The notes: a model not told the origin generated them from the sequence alone. A DNA stretch of 64,000 nt from JBGQOG01 sp052113705 (GCF_052113705.1 NZ_JBGQOG010000001.1:418944-482943), one strand, 5' to 3'. Positions 25,620 through 34,626 are shown, counted from the stretch's first letter. Numbers and translations are program-made.

Positions 25620-26630
25620 GTGAAGAAATTTCTTACGGGCACCGTTGCCTTGGCATGTCTGTCGTTGATGGGCGCTGCCGCCCAGGCAAACACCGCGGCC
25701 TGCCTGATCACCAAAACCGACACCAACCCCTTCTTCGTGAAGATGAAAGAGGGCGCAACGGCCAAAGCCGCCGAGCTGGGCGTCGATCTGAAAACCTATG
25801 CCGGTAAAGTTGACGGCGACCATGAGAGCCAAGTGGCGGCCATCGAGGCCTGCGTGGCAGATGGCGCCAAAGGGATCCTGCTGACCGCGTCGGACACCAA
25901 AGCCATCGTTGACGCGGTGAAAGCTGCCCGCGACGCCGGCGTTCTGGTGATCGCGCTCGACACCCCGCTCGACCCGATCGACGCGGCGGATGCCACCTTC
26001 GCCACCGACAACTTCCTGGCGGGCGAGCTGATCGGCAAATGGGCCGCGGCAAAGATGGGCGCGGATGCGGCCAATGCCAAGATCGCCATGCTCGACCTGT
26101 CGATCGCGCAACCTTCGGTTGACGTGCTGCGCGACCAGGGCTTCCTGACCGGCTTTGGCATCGACACCGCCGACATCAACAAATGGGGCGATGAAACCGA
26201 TCCGCGCATCGTGGGCAACGAAGTCACTTCGGGCAACGAAGAAGGCGGCCTGAAAGCCATGGAAGCGCTGCTGGCCAAAGACCCGGACATCAACGTCGTC
26301 TACACCATCAACGAACCCTCGGCCGCCGGTGCGTTTGAAGCGCTGAAAGCGGCGGGCAAAACCGCGCTGATCGTTTCGGTCGATGGCGGCTGCCCGGGCG
26401 TGGCGGATGTGAAAGACGGCGTGATCGGCGCCACCTCGCAACAATATCCGCTGCTGATGGCCTCGCTGGGCATCGAAGCGATTGCGAAATTCGCCGCCGA
26501 TGGCACCAAACCGATGCCGACCGAAGGCAAGGCCTTCTTTGACACCGGCGTGGCGCTGATCACCGACCAGCCGGTTGAAGGCGTCGAGTCGATCGACACC
26601 GCCAAAGGCACCGATCTCTGCTGGGGCTGA
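25620..26630 (+). CDS. frcB: sugar (fructose-type) ABC transporter substrate-binding protein
   Basis: Periplasmic binding protein of the CUT2 class, 336 residues. Signal peptide about 1-23 (KKFLTGTVALACLSLMGAAAQA). The ligand-binding fold begins ACLITKTDTNPFFVKMKEGA. The start is GTG at 25620 with GGGAGG upstream. In Sinorhizobium the frcB product binds fructose, mannose and ribose; the assignment here rests on gene order (ROK regulator, binding protein, permease, ATPase). A strong stem-loop follows the stop codon, separating it from frcC. Confidence 0.88.
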   Translation: MKKFLTGTVALACLSLMGAAAQANTAACLITKTDTNPFFVKMKEGATAKAAELGVDLKTYAGKVDGDHESQVAAIEACVADGAKGILLTASDTKAIVDAVKAARDAGVLVIALDTPLDPIDAADATFATDNFLAGELIGKWAAAKMGADAANAKIAMLDLSIAQPSVDVLRDQGFLTGFGIDTADINKWGDETDPRIVGNEVTSGNEEGGLKAMEALLAKDPDINVVYTINEPSAAGAFEALKAAGKTALIVSVDGGCPGVADVKDGVIGATSQQYPLLMASLGIEAIAKFAADGTKPMPTEGKAFFDTGVALITDQPVEGVESIDTAKGTDLCWG

Positions 26631-26653
26631 GACTTCCGCAGCGTGAATTTTGA

Positions 26654-26680
26654 TCAAGGGCGGCCCCGCGCCGCCCTTGA
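26654..26680 (+). other. stem-loop between frcB and frcC
   Basis: Perfect 11-base stem TCAAGGGCGGC / GCCGCCCTTGA with a 5-base loop and no T-tract, 24 bases after the frcB stop. Likely protects the frcB message from 3' decay or partly terminates, giving more binding protein than permease. Confidence 0.75.
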
Positions 26681-26731
26681 GCGTAGCAAACCCCGGGGCC
26701 GCAGCCTCCGGGCCGAGAGGGGGAACATCCG

Positions 26732-27805
26732 ATGGCCAGTGAGGCGAAAGGCGCATCCAGCTTTGAAGAGGGCCTGAAAGGCGCCTCGGAAAAAGTCGCC
26801 GAATTTCACGAAGAAAAATCCGTACTGAAGCGCCTGCAACATTGGCTGCACATGACACCTTCGGCGGTGCCGATGATCGTGCTGATCGTGGCGCTGATCG
26901 TCTTTGGCTTTCTGTCTGACAACTTTTTCAAAGCGTCGACGCTGTCGACCATCCTGCAGCAGATCGCCATCGTCGGCATTCTGGGCTGCGCCCAGTCGCT
27001 GGTGGTGCTGACCGCCGGGATCGACCTCTCGGTGGGCGCGATCGCGGTGTTTTCCTCGGTGCTGATGGGGCAGATGACCTTCCGCTACGGTCTGCCGGCC
27101 GAGCTGTCGATTGTCGTTGGCCTGATCCTCGGCACCGCGATGGGCGGGCTGAACGGCCTGCTGATCGCCAAGATGAAACTGCCGCCTTTCATCGTGACCC
27201 TGGGCACCTGGCAGATCCTTCTGGCCTCGAACTTCATCTTCTCTGCCAATGAAACCATCCGTTCCTCGGACATTCAGGCGCAGGCCGTGGCGCTGCAACT
27301 CTGGGGCGGCTCGATCCAACCCTTTGGCATCAAGATCCTCTATGCGGTCTTTCTGTTGATCGCGCTGGTGATTTTCATGTCCTATGTGCTGCGTCACACC
27401 GCCTGGGGCCGCCATGTCTATGCGACGGGCGATGATCCGGCCGCCGCCGAACTGGCCGGTGTGCCGACGCAAAAGGTGCTGATCCAGGTCTATGCCGTGG
27501 CCGGTCTCTTCTGCGCCATCGCGGGCTGGGTGATGATCGGCCGCTTCGGCTCGGTCTCGCCGACCGCTTCGACGGGGCAGCTCGGCAACATCCAATCGAT
27601 CACCGCCGTGGTGATCGGCGGCATCAGCCTCTTTGGCGGCCGTGGCTCGATCATGGGCATGTTCTTTGGCGCCCTGATCGTCGGCGTCTTCGAGATGGGC
27701 CTGCGCCTTGTCGGCACCGACCCGCAATGGACCTTCTTCCTCATCGGCGTGCTGATCATCTTTGCCGTCGCCGTGGACCAATGGATCAGAAAGGCATCGG
27801 CATAA
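26732..27805 (+). CDS. frcC: sugar (fructose-type) ABC transporter permease
   Basis: 357-residue CUT2 permease with about eight to ten transmembrane helices and the conserved segment LTAGIDLSVGAIAVFSSV after helix three and GGRGSIMGMFFGALIVG near the C-terminus, where the ATPase docks. The first ~45 residues are a hydrophilic extension (EEGLKGASEKVAEFHEEKSVLKRLQHW) that is cytoplasmic and helical. The stop overlaps the frcA ATG (TAATG), so the two are coupled. Confidence 0.9.
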   Translation: MASEAKGASSFEEGLKGASEKVAEFHEEKSVLKRLQHWLHMTPSAVPMIVLIVALIVFGFLSDNFFKASTLSTILQQIAIVGILGCAQSLVVLTAGIDLSVGAIAVFSSVLMGQMTFRYGLPAELSIVVGLILGTAMGGLNGLLIAKMKLPPFIVTLGTWQILLASNFIFSANETIRSSDIQAQAVALQLWGGSIQPFGIKILYAVFLLIALVIFMSYVLRHTAWGRHVYATGDDPAAAELAGVPTQKVLIQVYAVAGLFCAIAGWVMIGRFGSVSPTASTGQLGNIQSITAVVIGGISLFGGRGSIMGMFFGALIVGVFEMGLRLVGTDPQWTFFLIGVLIIFAVAVDQWIRKASA

Positions 27806-28581
27806 TGGAACCGCTTCTCAAAGGCCGTAACCTCGTCAAACGCTACGGCAAAGTCACCGCGCTCGATCACTGCGACTTCGACCTCTACAAGGGCGAGATC
27901 CTCGCGGTCATCGGCGATAACGGCGCCGGGAAATCCAGCCTGATCAAGGCGATGTCCGGCGCGATCATCCCCGACGATGGCGAAATTTTCCTCGACGGGA
28001 AAAAGGTGCAGTTCACCTCGCCGATCGAGGCGCGCGCGCATGGGATCGAGACCGTCTATCAGACGCTCGCCATGTCGCCTGCCCTCTCCATCGCGGATAA
28101 CATGTTCATGGGGCGCGAGTTGCGTAAACCGGGCATCATGGGCAGCCTGTTCCGTCAGCTCGACCGCCCGGCGATGGAAGAATTTGCCCGCGCCAAGCTG
28201 AACGAACTGGGCCTGATGACCATCCAGAACATCAACCAGGCGGTGGAGACCCTCTCGGGCGGCCAGCGTCAGGGTGTGGCCGTGGCCCGCGCCGCCGCCT
28301 TCGGGTCGAAGGTGATCATTCTCGACGAGCCGACCGCGGCCCTTGGGGTCAAGGAAAGCCGCCGGGTGCTGGAGTTGATCCAGGATGTGAAATCGCGTGG
28401 CATGCCCATCGTGCTGATCAGCCACAACATGCCGCATGTGTTTGAAGTGGCGGACCGCATCCACATCCACCGCCTCGGCAAGCGGCTGTGTGTGATCAAC
28501 CCCAAGGATTACACGATGTCGGACGCGGTGGCCTTCATGACCGGGGCGAAAGAGCCGCCCGCCGAAGCCCTGGCGGCCTGA
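27805..28581 (+). CDS. frcA: sugar (fructose-type) ABC transporter ATP-binding protein
   Basis: 258-residue single-domain ABC ATPase. Walker A GDNGAGKSSLIKAM, signature LSGGQRQGVAVARA, Walker B VIILDEPTAAL, and switch His in LISHNM. CUT2 ATPases are usually double-length; single-domain FrcA is a hallmark of the fructose-type system, which supports the assignment. The start at 27805 overlaps the frcC stop. A terminator follows, and no fructokinase gene (frcK in Sinorhizobium) is present behind it. Confidence 0.92.
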   Translation: MEPLLKGRNLVKRYGKVTALDHCDFDLYKGEILAVIGDNGAGKSSLIKAMSGAIIPDDGEIFLDGKKVQFTSPIEARAHGIETVYQTLAMSPALSIADNMFMGRELRKPGIMGSLFRQLDRPAMEEFARAKLNELGLMTIQNINQAVETLSGGQRQGVAVARAAAFGSKVIILDEPTAALGVKESRRVLELIQDVKSRGMPIVLISHNMPHVFEVADRIHIHRLGKRLCVINPKDYTMSDAVAFMTGAKEPPAEALAA

Positions 28582-28607
28582 GCGCCAGTGACTGTAGCCA
28601 GTATCAG

Positions 28608-28633
28608 CGCGTCCCGAACCGGGGCGCGTTTTT
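28608..28633 (+). terminator. frcA terminator
   Basis: CGCGTCCC / GGGGCGCG stem with one G-T wobble, a 5-base loop and TTTTT, 27 bases past the frcA stop. Confidence 0.8.
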
Positions 28634-28670
28634 CATTTCGGCCCGCGGGTGGCACGCGCGGTGCCTCCGG

Positions 28671-28694
28671 CGGGGATATTTGGGCCGAAGCAAA
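28671..28694 (+). repeat. copy of the GGATATTT/GAAGCAA intergenic repeat
   Basis: CGGGGATATTTGGGCCGAAGCAA, a shortened variant of the family, between the frcA terminator and the orphan gene on the other strand. Confidence 0.65.
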
Positions 28695-28832
28695 AGCCGG
28701 AAGGTCGGCGCATCGGGGGCGGGTGTGGCACTGACATTCCCCTGATGCGCGCCACTGGCGCAGGCGCTTTTGCCCGTGAAAAGGGCTGCTGGTTGCCGGT
28801 CTGCTTTGAGCCCTTTGCGGAGGGTCGCGACC

Positions 28833-29423
28833 CTATGCGATTTGCTCGAAGCGACACTGCCTACACAGCGGATCGCTGGCGGTGTAGGCGAGAGCCGCTT
28901 CCTTCATTGCGTCGAAGCTCGCTCCGTAGAAATACAGGGCTGTTTCCCTGCTCCCCTCCCAGTGGCCAAGAAACATTCCCTTCCCGGTCATGGCATTCGA
29001 CAGGCCGCTCAGTGTCGCGTTTACATCCGCACTCTCGTAGACTTCGCGCGGCAGGTCAGTCCCATTGAGAAACAACGCCAGCCCTTCCGTCGCCCCGAAT
29101 GGTGCAGGCACTCTGCCCTCGATACGGATCTCTGATCCTTTGGGTGCGCCAAGGTTTTCCAGTATCAGGATAATTTTCTGGATCGTACCTGGATCGGTAT
29201 CTTTCAGTGATATTTCAATGTCACATGAGCTGATACCTGCAGGCTCATCAGCAAGCCTCGTTCCGCCACCCACAACGCTACCCATACCCTCTGCCGCGAG
29301 CAGTTCCTCTAAGGGGTCCTCGAAGAATTCTCCCCTCTGCAGAGGCTGCGACCTCACATTGAGATGTGCAACAACTATAGGATTTATGGAGGCGACCTTG
29401 CGACGAAATAACTTGGCGAACAA
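28833..29423 (-). CDS. orphan cytosolic protein of unknown function, lower GC
   Basis: 196 residues, no signal peptide or membrane span. Visible blocks are VVAHLNVRSQPLQRGEFFEDPLEELL (about 17-42), VVGGGTRL, SSCDIEISLKDTDPGTIQKIILILENLGAPKGSEI and a C-terminal DPLCRQCRFEQIA. The alternating acidic strand-helix pattern suggests a compact alpha/beta fold. The start is a TTG at 29423 with GGAGG 5 bases upstream; no ATG lies near. GC content is clearly below the neighbours and codons are less biased, a sign of horizontal arrival. I do not know its function; related stand-alone proteins may exist in other proteobacteria. Confidence 0.75.
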   Translation of the reverse strand: MFAKLFRRKVASINPIVVAHLNVRSQPLQRGEFFEDPLEELLAAEGMGSVVGGGTRLADEPAGISSCDIEISLKDTDPGTIQKIILILENLGAPKGSEIRIEGRVPAPFGATEGLALFLNGTDLPREVYESADVNATLSGLSNAMTGKGMFLGHWEGSRETALYFYGASFDAMKEAALAYTASDPLCRQCRFEQIA

Positions 29424-29547
29424 TCTGGCCTCCGACTTCCCTATTCAGTCGAAAGCTGACCCAGAACCGATGAAATTGCAACGTCCGCATTGTCCGCAAA
29501 GCGGAAGCATCACACCACCGCGCCGGCCACCTTCCCCGCCCGCCATT

Positions 29548-29579
29548 AAAAAAGCCCCCGCCAGCGAACGGGCGGGGGC
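29548..29579 (-). terminator. iolG operon terminator
   Basis: Perfect 9-base stem GCCCCCGCC / GGCGGGGGC with an 8-base loop. On the minus strand it is followed by TTTTTT and lies 38 bases past the iolG stop. Confidence 0.9.
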
Positions 29580-29616
29580 AGGTCCATCGGGGGAGGACCG
29601 ACGGGGAGGAGGTTTA

Positions 29617-30618
29617 TCAGGCGAGTTCCGATACCGAAACGGTGCGGTTTTCCGCCACGGATTTCAACGCGCATTCGGCGAGCAGAAGGCCCATCAGCCC
29701 GTCTTCGCCCGAGGGGCTGGCCGCCCCCTTGCCATTCACCGCGGCGATAAAGGTCGCGATTTCGGCGGCATAGGCTTCGGTGTAGCGGGTCATGAAGAAG
29801 TCATGCAGCGGCGGCCGGGTAAAGCCTGCGGCAGTGGCGACTTCGATGGAAACCGGGCGCTGGTTCTCGGCCGCGACCATGCCGCCCGAACCCAGAACCT
29901 CAACCCGCTGGTCATAGCCATAGGTGGCGCGGCGCGAGTTCGAGATGACGCATTGCTTGCCCGAGGTGGTCGTCAGGATGACGTTGACGCTGTCAAAATC
30001 GCCCTCGGTCTTCACCGCCGGATCCACCAGCACCGAAGCACGCGCGGTCACCGTGTCAATCTCTTCGCCCAGCATGAAGCGGGCCATGTCAAAGTCATGG
30101 ATCGTCATGTCGCGGAAGATCCCGCCCGAGCGGCCCAGATATTCAATCGGCGGCAGGCCCGGATCGCGGCTGGTGATGTTGACCATCTCGACCGCCCCCA
30201 CAGCGCCCGCATCAATCTGCGCACGCACGGCGCGGAAATGCGGGTCAAAGCGGCGGTTGAAGCCCACCATCAGCACGCCCTTTTCCGCGCGGACGACGGC
30301 AAGGCAGGCCTTCACGCGGTCAAGGTTCAGGTCAATCGGCTTTTCGCAGAACACGGCCTTGCCCGCCTTCACGAAGAGCTCGATCAGATCGGCATGGGTG
30401 TCAGTGGGTGTACAGATGATCACCGCATCGATATCGGCCGAGGCCGCGATCTCGTCGATCGAGCGCACGGCACAGCCGTATTGCGCCGCAATCGCCTCGG
30501 CGGCCGCCGGAAAGGCATCGGCCACCGCGACCAGTTGCGCCTCGGCGTCATTGGTCACCGCTTTGGCATGTACCTTGCCGATGCGGCCTGCGCCCAAAAG
30601 CCCGAACCTGATAGCCAT
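29617..30618 (-). CDS. iolG: myo-inositol 2-dehydrogenase
   Basis: NAD-dependent oxidation of myo-inositol to scyllo-inosose, first step of inositol catabolism. 333-residue Gfo/Idh/MocA family protein: Rossmann motif GLLGAGRIGKVHA (6-18), CEKPIDL with the catalytic Lys near 97, and RDMTIHDFDMARF supplying the Asp and His proton relay. ATG 30618 has AGGAG upstream. It is the last gene of a leftward transporter operon, which supports an inositol substrate. The remaining iol genes are not in this window. Confidence 0.9.
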   Translation of the reverse strand: MAIRFGLLGAGRIGKVHAKAVTNDAEAQLVAVADAFPAAAEAIAAQYGCAVRSIDEIAASADIDAVIICTPTDTHADLIELFVKAGKAVFCEKPIDLNLDRVKACLAVVRAEKGVLMVGFNRRFDPHFRAVRAQIDAGAVGAVEMVNITSRDPGLPPIEYLGRSGGIFRDMTIHDFDMARFMLGEEIDTVTARASVLVDPAVKTEGDFDSVNVILTTTSGKQCVISNSRRATYGYDQRVEVLGSGGMVAAENQRPVSIEVATAAGFTRPPLHDFFMTRYTEAYAAEIATFIAAVNGKGAASPSGEDGLMGLLLAECALKSVAENRTVSVSELA

Positions 30619-30696
30619 TCTTACGTCTCCTGTGACGGGCCAGCGGCCCGCGTTGCTAAGGGTGGCGGGGCCGAGACCCCGCCCATGCGTGGCGCG

Positions 30697-31722
30697 TTAC
30701 CGCGATTTCACGCGCTTTTTCTGGCGGTAGACATCGGCCACCACGGCGGCCACGATGATCACGCCCTTGATCATTTCCTGGTAGTAGGCATCCAGCCGCA
30801 GGAAGGTAAAGCCCGAGATGATCACCCCGAAAATCACCATGCCGATGGCGGTGCCGAGGATCGAGCCGCGCCCGCCGTTCAGCGACACGCCGCCGATCAC
30901 GGCCATGGCGATGGCATCGAGTTCATAGGCAAGCCCCATGCCCGCCTGTGCCGTCTGACCGCGCGCCGCCACCACAATCCCGGCCAGCGCCGCAAGGAAA
31001 CCCGCGATGGCATAGACCTTGATCAGGTGTTTTTCGACATTGATCCCCGAGACGCGGGCAGCCTGCGTGTTGGCGCCAATCGCATAGGTGAACTTGCCAT
31101 AGCGGGTGTATTTCAGCGCGACATGGAAGATCACGGCGACGGCAAGGAAGATCAGAACCGGCATCATTCCGGTGCCAATCGCGGCATAGCTGTCGGTCGG
31201 GAAGGAAATCGGCTGGCCCTTGGTGTACCATTTGGCAAAGCCGCGCGCCGTCACCATCATCCCCAAAGTGGCGATGAAGGGCGGAATTTTCGTATAGGCG
31301 ATCAGGGCACCATTGACGACACCGGCCAGCAACCCGGCCCCAAGGCCCACCGCCAGCGGCACGATCAGCGGCAGGTCGGTCAGCGCCGGATAGACCGCGC
31401 GTTCATAGGTGCCCACCTGCGCCAGGCTCATCGAGATCATCGCCGTGGCGCCCACGACCGAGCCCGAGGAAAGGTCGATGCCGCCCGAGATGATCACCTG
31501 CGTCACGCCGACCGCGATGATGCCAATCACCGAGACCTGCAGGATCATGATCTTCAACCGGCCGATGTTGCCCAGGAACGATTGCCCCTGAAAGATCCAG
31601 CCGAGAATTTCAAAGACCAGCGCGATGCCCAGCAGCACGAACAGGATGTTGACTTCGGGCGGCAGGCGCTTGGCCTTGTGCGTGGCGCGACCGCCGGATT
31701 GTGTAATGTCTTGCATGGCCAT
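30697..31722 (-). CDS. iatP: sugar (inositol-type) ABC transporter permease
   Basis: 341-residue CUT2 permease, about nine transmembrane helices. It shows the signature stretch IISGGIDLSSGSVVGATAMI and GGRGSILGTAIGMVIFG near the C-terminus. ATG 31722 follows GGGGAGGGG. It lies between the ATPase and iolG genes in one leftward operon. The inositol assignment is by context with iolG and by resemblance of the cluster to the Caulobacter iat/ibp system. Confidence 0.85.
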   Translation of the reverse strand: MAMQDITQSGGRATHKAKRLPPEVNILFVLLGIALVFEILGWIFQGQSFLGNIGRLKIMILQVSVIGIIAVGVTQVIISGGIDLSSGSVVGATAMISMSLAQVGTYERAVYPALTDLPLIVPLAVGLGAGLLAGVVNGALIAYTKIPPFIATLGMMVTARGFAKWYTKGQPISFPTDSYAAIGTGMMPVLIFLAVAVIFHVALKYTRYGKFTYAIGANTQAARVSGINVEKHLIKVYAIAGFLAALAGIVVAARGQTAQAGMGLAYELDAIAMAVIGGVSLNGGRGSILGTAIGMVIFGVIISGFTFLRLDAYYQEMIKGVIIVAAVVADVYRQKKRVKSR

Positions 31723-31745
31723 GGGTTCCCCTCCCCAATTCCTGT

Positions 31746-33284
31746 TTATTGCGACGCAAGGTCCATGATGCGGACCTGATTTGCTTCGCTGCGGTCGAGC
31801 ACGCCAGAAACGCGCCCCTCGTGCATCACCATCACCCGGTCAGACATGCCCAGAACCTCGGGCAGTTCCGACGAGATCATCAAAACGGCAACGCCTTGGC
31901 CCGCCAGTTCGGTGATCAGCCGGTGAATTTCGGATTTCGCGCCAACGTCGATGCCCCGCGTCGGCTCGTCCAGGATCAGGATGCGCGGCTTGGTCAGCAG
32001 CCAGCGGGCGATCAGCAGCTTTTGCTGGTTGCCGCCCGAGAGATTCTCGACCCGCTCCTGCAGATTGGGCGTCTTGACCCGCAGCGTCTTGGCCAGCTCT
32101 TCCGCCAGCGCGGTCACTTCGCGCTGCTGGACAAAGCCCGCCTTGACCTTGTCGCGGGTCAACAGCGCCATCTGGATGTTCTCCAGACAATCGAGGATCA
32201 GGAAACAGCCGGTCTCCTTGCGGTCCTCGGTCAGAAAGGCCATCCCGTGGTCCATCGCCACGCCGGGCGAGGTCACATCCACCACCTCGCCATCGATCCA
32301 GATCGTGCCCGAGGCCGCCGGGGTCACCCCGAAGATCGCCTCGGCCACATTGGAGCGCCCCGAGCCCACAAGCCCCGCCACTCCCAGAATTTCGCCCCGC
32401 CGCAGGGTGAAGGAGATGTTCTCAAACGTGCCCGGCAGCGTCAGATCCTGCACCTCAAGGATTACATCGCCGATCGGGCAGTCCACTTTCGGGAACATGT
32501 CGGTGATCTCGCGGCCGACCATCATCTTGATGATCTCGTCGCGCGTCACATCGGCGGCATCCACGGTGCCAATATATTGCCCATCGCGGAACACTGTCAG
32601 TTCATCCGCGATTTCAAAGAGTTCGCTCATTTTATGCGTGATGTAGACGATGCCGATTCCACGCGCCTTCAGATCTCGGATGATCGCAAACAGATGCTCC
32701 ACCTCACTCTCGGTGATCGCCGAGGTCGGTTCATCCATGATCAGCACGTCGGAATTATAGGAAACCGCTTTCGCAATCTCGACCATTTGCTTTTCCGCCA
32801 CCGTCAGATCGCCGACCATGGATTGTGGCTTCAGCCGGATGTTCAGCCGGTCAAACAGCTCTTGCGTTTGCCGCTCCATCTGGTTGTGATTGATCAGGCC
32901 AAAGCCGTTGCGCGGCTCGCGGCGAATCCAGATGTTCTCGGCCACGGTCATCGTGTTCATCAGGTTGAGTTCCTGATGGATCATCGCAATGCCAGAGTTC
33001 AGCGCATCGAGCGGTGTCTGAATGTTCAGCGGCTTACCGGCAAAGCGCACCTCGCCGCGGTCCGGCGTATAGACCCCGGCAATGATCTTCATCAGCGTCG
33101 ATTTGCCGGCGCCATTCTCGCCCATGAGGGCATGAACGGTTCCCGGCCTCACCCGCAGCTGCACCTCATCCAGCGCCACAACGCCCGGAAATTCCTTGCG
33201 GACCCGGTCCACCTCGAGAATGAACTCGCCGGTGAATTTCGGCCGGTGACCCAGCTGTTCCTGCGTGTCGAGCATCTTTGTCAT
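31746..33284 (-). CDS. iatA: sugar (inositol-type) ABC transporter ATP-binding protein
   Basis: 512-residue double ABC ATPase of the CUT2 class. First half: Walker A GENGAGKSTLMKI, signature LTVAEKQMVEIAKA, Walker B VLIMDEPTSAI. Second half: degenerate Walker A GLVGSGRSNVAEAIFG, intact signature LSGGNQQKLLIARW and Walker B ILILDEPTRGID. The degenerate second site is normal for this family. Starts at 33284 (closely following GTGGGG) or, with better spacing, at the ATG at 33275. The first ~20 residues are variable. Confidence 0.9.
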   Translation of the reverse strand: MTKMLDTQEQLGHRPKFTGEFILEVDRVRKEFPGVVALDEVQLRVRPGTVHALMGENGAGKSTLMKIIAGVYTPDRGEVRFAGKPLNIQTPLDALNSGIAMIHQELNLMNTMTVAENIWIRREPRNGFGLINHNQMERQTQELFDRLNIRLKPQSMVGDLTVAEKQMVEIAKAVSYNSDVLIMDEPTSAITESEVEHLFAIIRDLKARGIGIVYITHKMSELFEIADELTVFRDGQYIGTVDAADVTRDEIIKMMVGREITDMFPKVDCPIGDVILEVQDLTLPGTFENISFTLRRGEILGVAGLVGSGRSNVAEAIFGVTPAASGTIWIDGEVVDVTSPGVAMDHGMAFLTEDRKETGCFLILDCLENIQMALLTRDKVKAGFVQQREVTALAEELAKTLRVKTPNLQERVENLSGGNQQKLLIARWLLTKPRILILDEPTRGIDVGAKSEIHRLITELAGQGVAVLMISSELPEVLGMSDRVMVMHEGRVSGVLDRSEANQVRIMDLASQ

Positions 33285-33373
33285 TCCCCACTTGCGCCCC
33301 GCCGGATCCGGACAAGCGCCCGGCCCTGCAAGGGCTGCCTCCTGCTGTCACGGCATCCCCATGCCGCGTCGTC

Positions 33374-33398
33374 TCCGGGGGCAGATGCCGCCCCCGGA
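33374..33398 (-). other. stem-loop between ibpA and iatA
   Basis: Perfect 9-base stem TCCGGGGGC / GCCCCCGGA with a 7-base loop and no T-tract, 43 bases past the ibpA stop. Same position and type as the loops after frcB and urtA. Confidence 0.7.
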
Positions 33399-33440
33399 TT
33401 TTGCCGATCTGCCCCCGCACGACGGCGGGGCCACAGACGA

Positions 33441-34382
33441 TCAGTTGGCCGATTTGTATTTGGACAGGTTTTCCGGGGTCACCAGTTCGAACGGAATGAA
33501 GACTTTGGTCTCCACGCTTTCGCCGCGCGCCAGTTTCAGCGCCGCATCAACCGAGCCCTGGCCCTGACCGGCCGCGTTCTGGAACACGGTGACGTCCAGA
33601 TCACCCGCAGCCATGGCCGCCAGCGCGTCCTGCGTCGCATCGATGCCCGCCACAACCACGCTGTCCATCGAGCGGCCTGCGGCTTTCAGCGCCTGAATGG
33701 CACCAATGGCCATTTCGTCGTTGTTGGCGACGACCGCGTCAAATTCCACACCGGCCGAGAGCCAGTTCGAGATCAGGTCGGCGCCCTGGGTGCGCGACCA
33801 GTTGCCGGTCTGCTCTTCCACGATGGTCATGAAGGAACATTCCGGGGTGGCGATCACGTCTTTGATGTCCTGGGTGCGCACGCGGGCCGCCTGGTTCGAC
33901 AGCTCGCCCATCATGACGACGATTTTTGCTTCGGTCTTGCCTGCCTCGGTCAGCAAGCGACAGACTTCCTGGGTTTCCAGCGTGCCCGAGTCAACTTCGT
34001 TCGAGGCCACAAAGGCTTGTTTCGCCGGCAGTTCGTCGACGTTGACCGGCTGACGGTTGACGTAAACCAGCGGAATGCCCGCGGCATCGGCAGCGGCCGA
34101 CATGGCGACGGTGGCATCGGTATCCACCGGGTTGACGATGATCGCATCGACGCCCGAAGCGATGAAGTTCTGGATCTGGTTCAGCTGCTTGCCCACGTCG
34201 TTCTGGGCATCTTCGATCTGCAGCGTCACGCCGTCTTGCGTGGCCGCGTAATCCGACATCCCGTTGCGCAGGACGGTCAGGAAGTTGTCGTCAAACAGCG
34301 CCATCGACACGCCGATGTTTTCGGCCATCGCGGTGCTCGACACCAGCGCTGCAAAGCCAGCAATGATCAGAGTCTTCTTCAT
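33441..34382 (-). CDS. ibpA: sugar (inositol-type) ABC transporter substrate-binding protein
   Basis: 313-residue periplasmic binding protein, CUT2 class. Signal peptide about 1-20 (KKTLIIAGFAALVSSTAMA). It begins IGVSMALFDDNFLTVLRNG and has VDAIIVNPVDTDAT and a hinge-side stretch VVANNDEMAIGAIQALKAAG. ATG 34382 has GGAGGAAG upstream. It is the first gene of the operon ibpA-iatA-iatP-iolG. The inositol ligand is inferred from iolG. Confidence 0.88.
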   Translation of the reverse strand: MKKTLIIAGFAALVSSTAMAENIGVSMALFDDNFLTVLRNGMSDYAATQDGVTLQIEDAQNDVGKQLNQIQNFIASGVDAIIVNPVDTDATVAMSAAADAAGIPLVYVNRQPVNVDELPAKQAFVASNEVDSGTLETQEVCRLLTEAGKTEAKIVVMMGELSNQAARVRTQDIKDVIATPECSFMTIVEEQTGNWSRTQGADLISNWLSAGVEFDAVVANNDEMAIGAIQALKAAGRSMDSVVVAGIDATQDALAAMAAGDLDVTVFQNAAGQGQGSVDAALKLARGESVETKVFIPFELVTPENLSKYKSAN

Positions 34383-34626
34383 TTTCTTCCTCCACTGGCC
34401 GCGTCCGGTGCGCGGCTCCTCCAAACCGGAACGCCCCTCCCCAGGAGCGCGTGTCACAAAGGAAGTCCCGCTGGTGCCTTGGCTGGCTGGCGCCAAAACG
34501 GGCCAGACCAGCGAATCCCATGCGGACTCCCCCATCCACATTTGGAATTGATATTCTATTTTTGGACTTTCTCAATAAAAAAATTCCAAAATATCGCCTT
34601 GCCCCGTGGAAAAGCCAGAGCACAGC
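34383..34626 (-). promoter_or_regulatory. promoter region of the ibpA operon
   Basis: The non-coding gap of 324 bases upstream of ibpA is conspicuously AT-rich at 34541-34600. It holds an imperfect operator-like palindrome GAAT-TGAT-ATTC (34545-34556) and A/T runs suited to a promoter reading leftward. No regulator gene is adjacent. An RpiR-type IolR site is one possibility; I cannot verify it. Confidence 0.45.

Noticed and set aside
29065..31779. Plus-strand open frame opposite iolG and iatP
   Set aside because: Antisense shadow; starts inside the orphan gene and lacks any family pattern.
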